From positions 1-21,925 of IMG/VR virus record IMGVR_UViG_3300030450_003326: 21,925 nucleotides of DNA; one strand, written 5' to 3'. Positions 21,337 through 21,925 of this stretch are shown one piece after another; the stretch's first letter is position 1, and the number at the start of each line of letters is the position of its first letter. Under the pieces are notes generated by a model. It was given only the letters and a program-made list of their open reading frames with translations. It searched no databases and was not told the origin of the DNA. The position numbers and the translations under genes were made by a program. The stretch comes from a virus.

Positions 21337-21925
21337 CTATTTAAGTTTTTCAATCATTACAGTAGAGTAGACCTCAACTAGTCCGGAAATATTTGTGGCG
21401 TTCCCCAAATTTGAAGTAGATGAAGAGGCCAACGATGGTGTTCGGTATTCAAGTCGCCATTGCCGTTCAGAGGCCGTGCCCGAAGTGACATAAATAATCG
21501 CCTCTACATGCGTATTGTTAGTTCCTGCGGCATCGTTAAAATAATAGCTACCGCCCAAATGCGACTCATTTGCCCCGCCTGTTTGATAGATACGTATCCG
21601 TGTATTTCCAGTTCTATAAAAAGGGGCATGTGCCCTGATACGATACATACCTTTTGCAAGTTGAAAAACGGAACTGCTTAAACTTTCTAAAAACCACGAC
21701 TCCCCATCGATTGTGTTCAATGTTCTTGTTGTCCAAGCCCCTGTTGCTGCTGTTCCACCGACTGTATTCTGGGCTTGCACATCTGTTAACTTGCAAACCG
21801 CGGGCTTGATGACTGCGGCCGTAGGTTGAGGTGGTTGTCTGTAGTCGGAGCCTTGTCGGGTAGCGACCACAGTAAAATTATTATCCTCTTGCGAGCCTCC
21901 ATCAGTACACGTTACTATAACGCTG
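21337..21925 (-). CDS. Fibre- or appendage-like structural protein, C-terminal part (partial)
   Basis: The frame stays open to the right edge, so the visible 195 codons are only the C-terminal part; a GTG at 21870 is internal rather than a real start. After a Pro/Gln linker (Q-P-P-Q-P-T-A) lies a beta-rich domain of about 150 residues with G-M-Y-R-I-R-A-H-A-P-F-Y near its middle and a final V-E-V-Y-S-T-V-M-I-E-K-L-K. This arrangement is like the C1q/TNF-type jelly-roll ends of many phage fibre and collar proteins, where a C-terminal trimer binds the host. Placement before a possible chaperone and the lysis genes supports a receptor-binding role. Confidence 0.6.
   Translation of the reverse strand, partial: SVIVTCTDGGSQEDNNFTVVATRQGSDYRQPPQPTAAVIKPAVCKLTDVQAQNTVGGTAATGAWTTRTLNTIDGESWFLESLSSSVFQLAKGMYRIRAHAPFYRTGNTRIRIYQTGGANESHLGGSYYFNDAAGTNNTHVEAIIYVTSGTASERQWRLEYRTPSLASSSTSNLGNATNISGLVEVYSTVMIEKLK

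Noticed and set aside
21337-21925. A diversity-generating retroelement variable region at the end of the fibre-like gene
   Set aside because: No reverse transcriptase, no template repeat and no C-type-lectin-like end are visible in the window.

Overview
The window is part of the genome of a tailed, podovirus-type bacteriophage (Caudoviricetes), most likely an uncultured phage of an aquatic bacterium. Genes are tightly packed, with many ATGA and TAATG stop/start overlaps and strong AGGAG ribosome binding sites. There are no rRNA or tRNA genes and no host metabolic genes. Recognisable products are a large terminase, head-tail connector (portal), scaffold, major capsid protein, tail tubular A- and B-like proteins, a lysis peptidase and a complete set of replication enzymes. 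No integrase, repressor, RNA polymerase or tRNA gene is visible, but both ends of the window cut through genes, so their absence here says little about the whole genome.

Layout. (1) Positions 1-8058 read leftward and hold the packaging and head module. From right to left it contains a double zinc-ribbon protein, small terminase, a small unknown protein, large terminase, a protein ending in a conserved-looking GRR tail, portal, a small Bbp19-like protein, scaffold, major capsid protein, a probable head decoration protein, a UUCG-loop terminator, a tail tubular A-like protein and the start of a tail tubular B-like protein. (2) Positions 8059-8732 are a divergent non-coding region. It has an 85% AT core flanked by inverted and direct copies of a 15-bp iteron-like motif, and is the best candidate for a replication origin. 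The part next to the small terminase gene could also hold a packaging site. (3) Positions 8733-18651 read rightward. Small early genes of unknown function come first, including a 45-aa membrane protein. They are followed by a P4/D5-type primase-helicase, an SNF2-like helicase, two small proteins, a possible ssDNA-binding protein, a possible ribbon-helix-helix protein, a family A DNA polymerase with proofreading domain and a VRR-NUC-like nuclease. (4) Positions 18634-21925 read leftward again and hold three small unknown genes, an M15-like endolysin, a membrane/coiled-coil lysis candidate, two basic proteins with a shared N-terminus, a 39-aa membrane protein, a possible tail-fibre chaperone and the C-terminal part of a fibre-like protein.

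The leftward genes at both edges look like one late region that continues through the unseen part of the genome: tail B at the left edge, fibre and lysis at the right edge. In the working model, early rightward transcription from near 8690 makes the replication proteins, the primase-helicase acts at the iteron region, the polymerase and helicase copy the genome, and the late leftward genes build, fill and release particles. The point most worth a second look is the iteron/AT-rich region paired with a P4-type primase-helicase. The paired proteins with a shared N-terminus and two overlooked tiny membrane genes come next.
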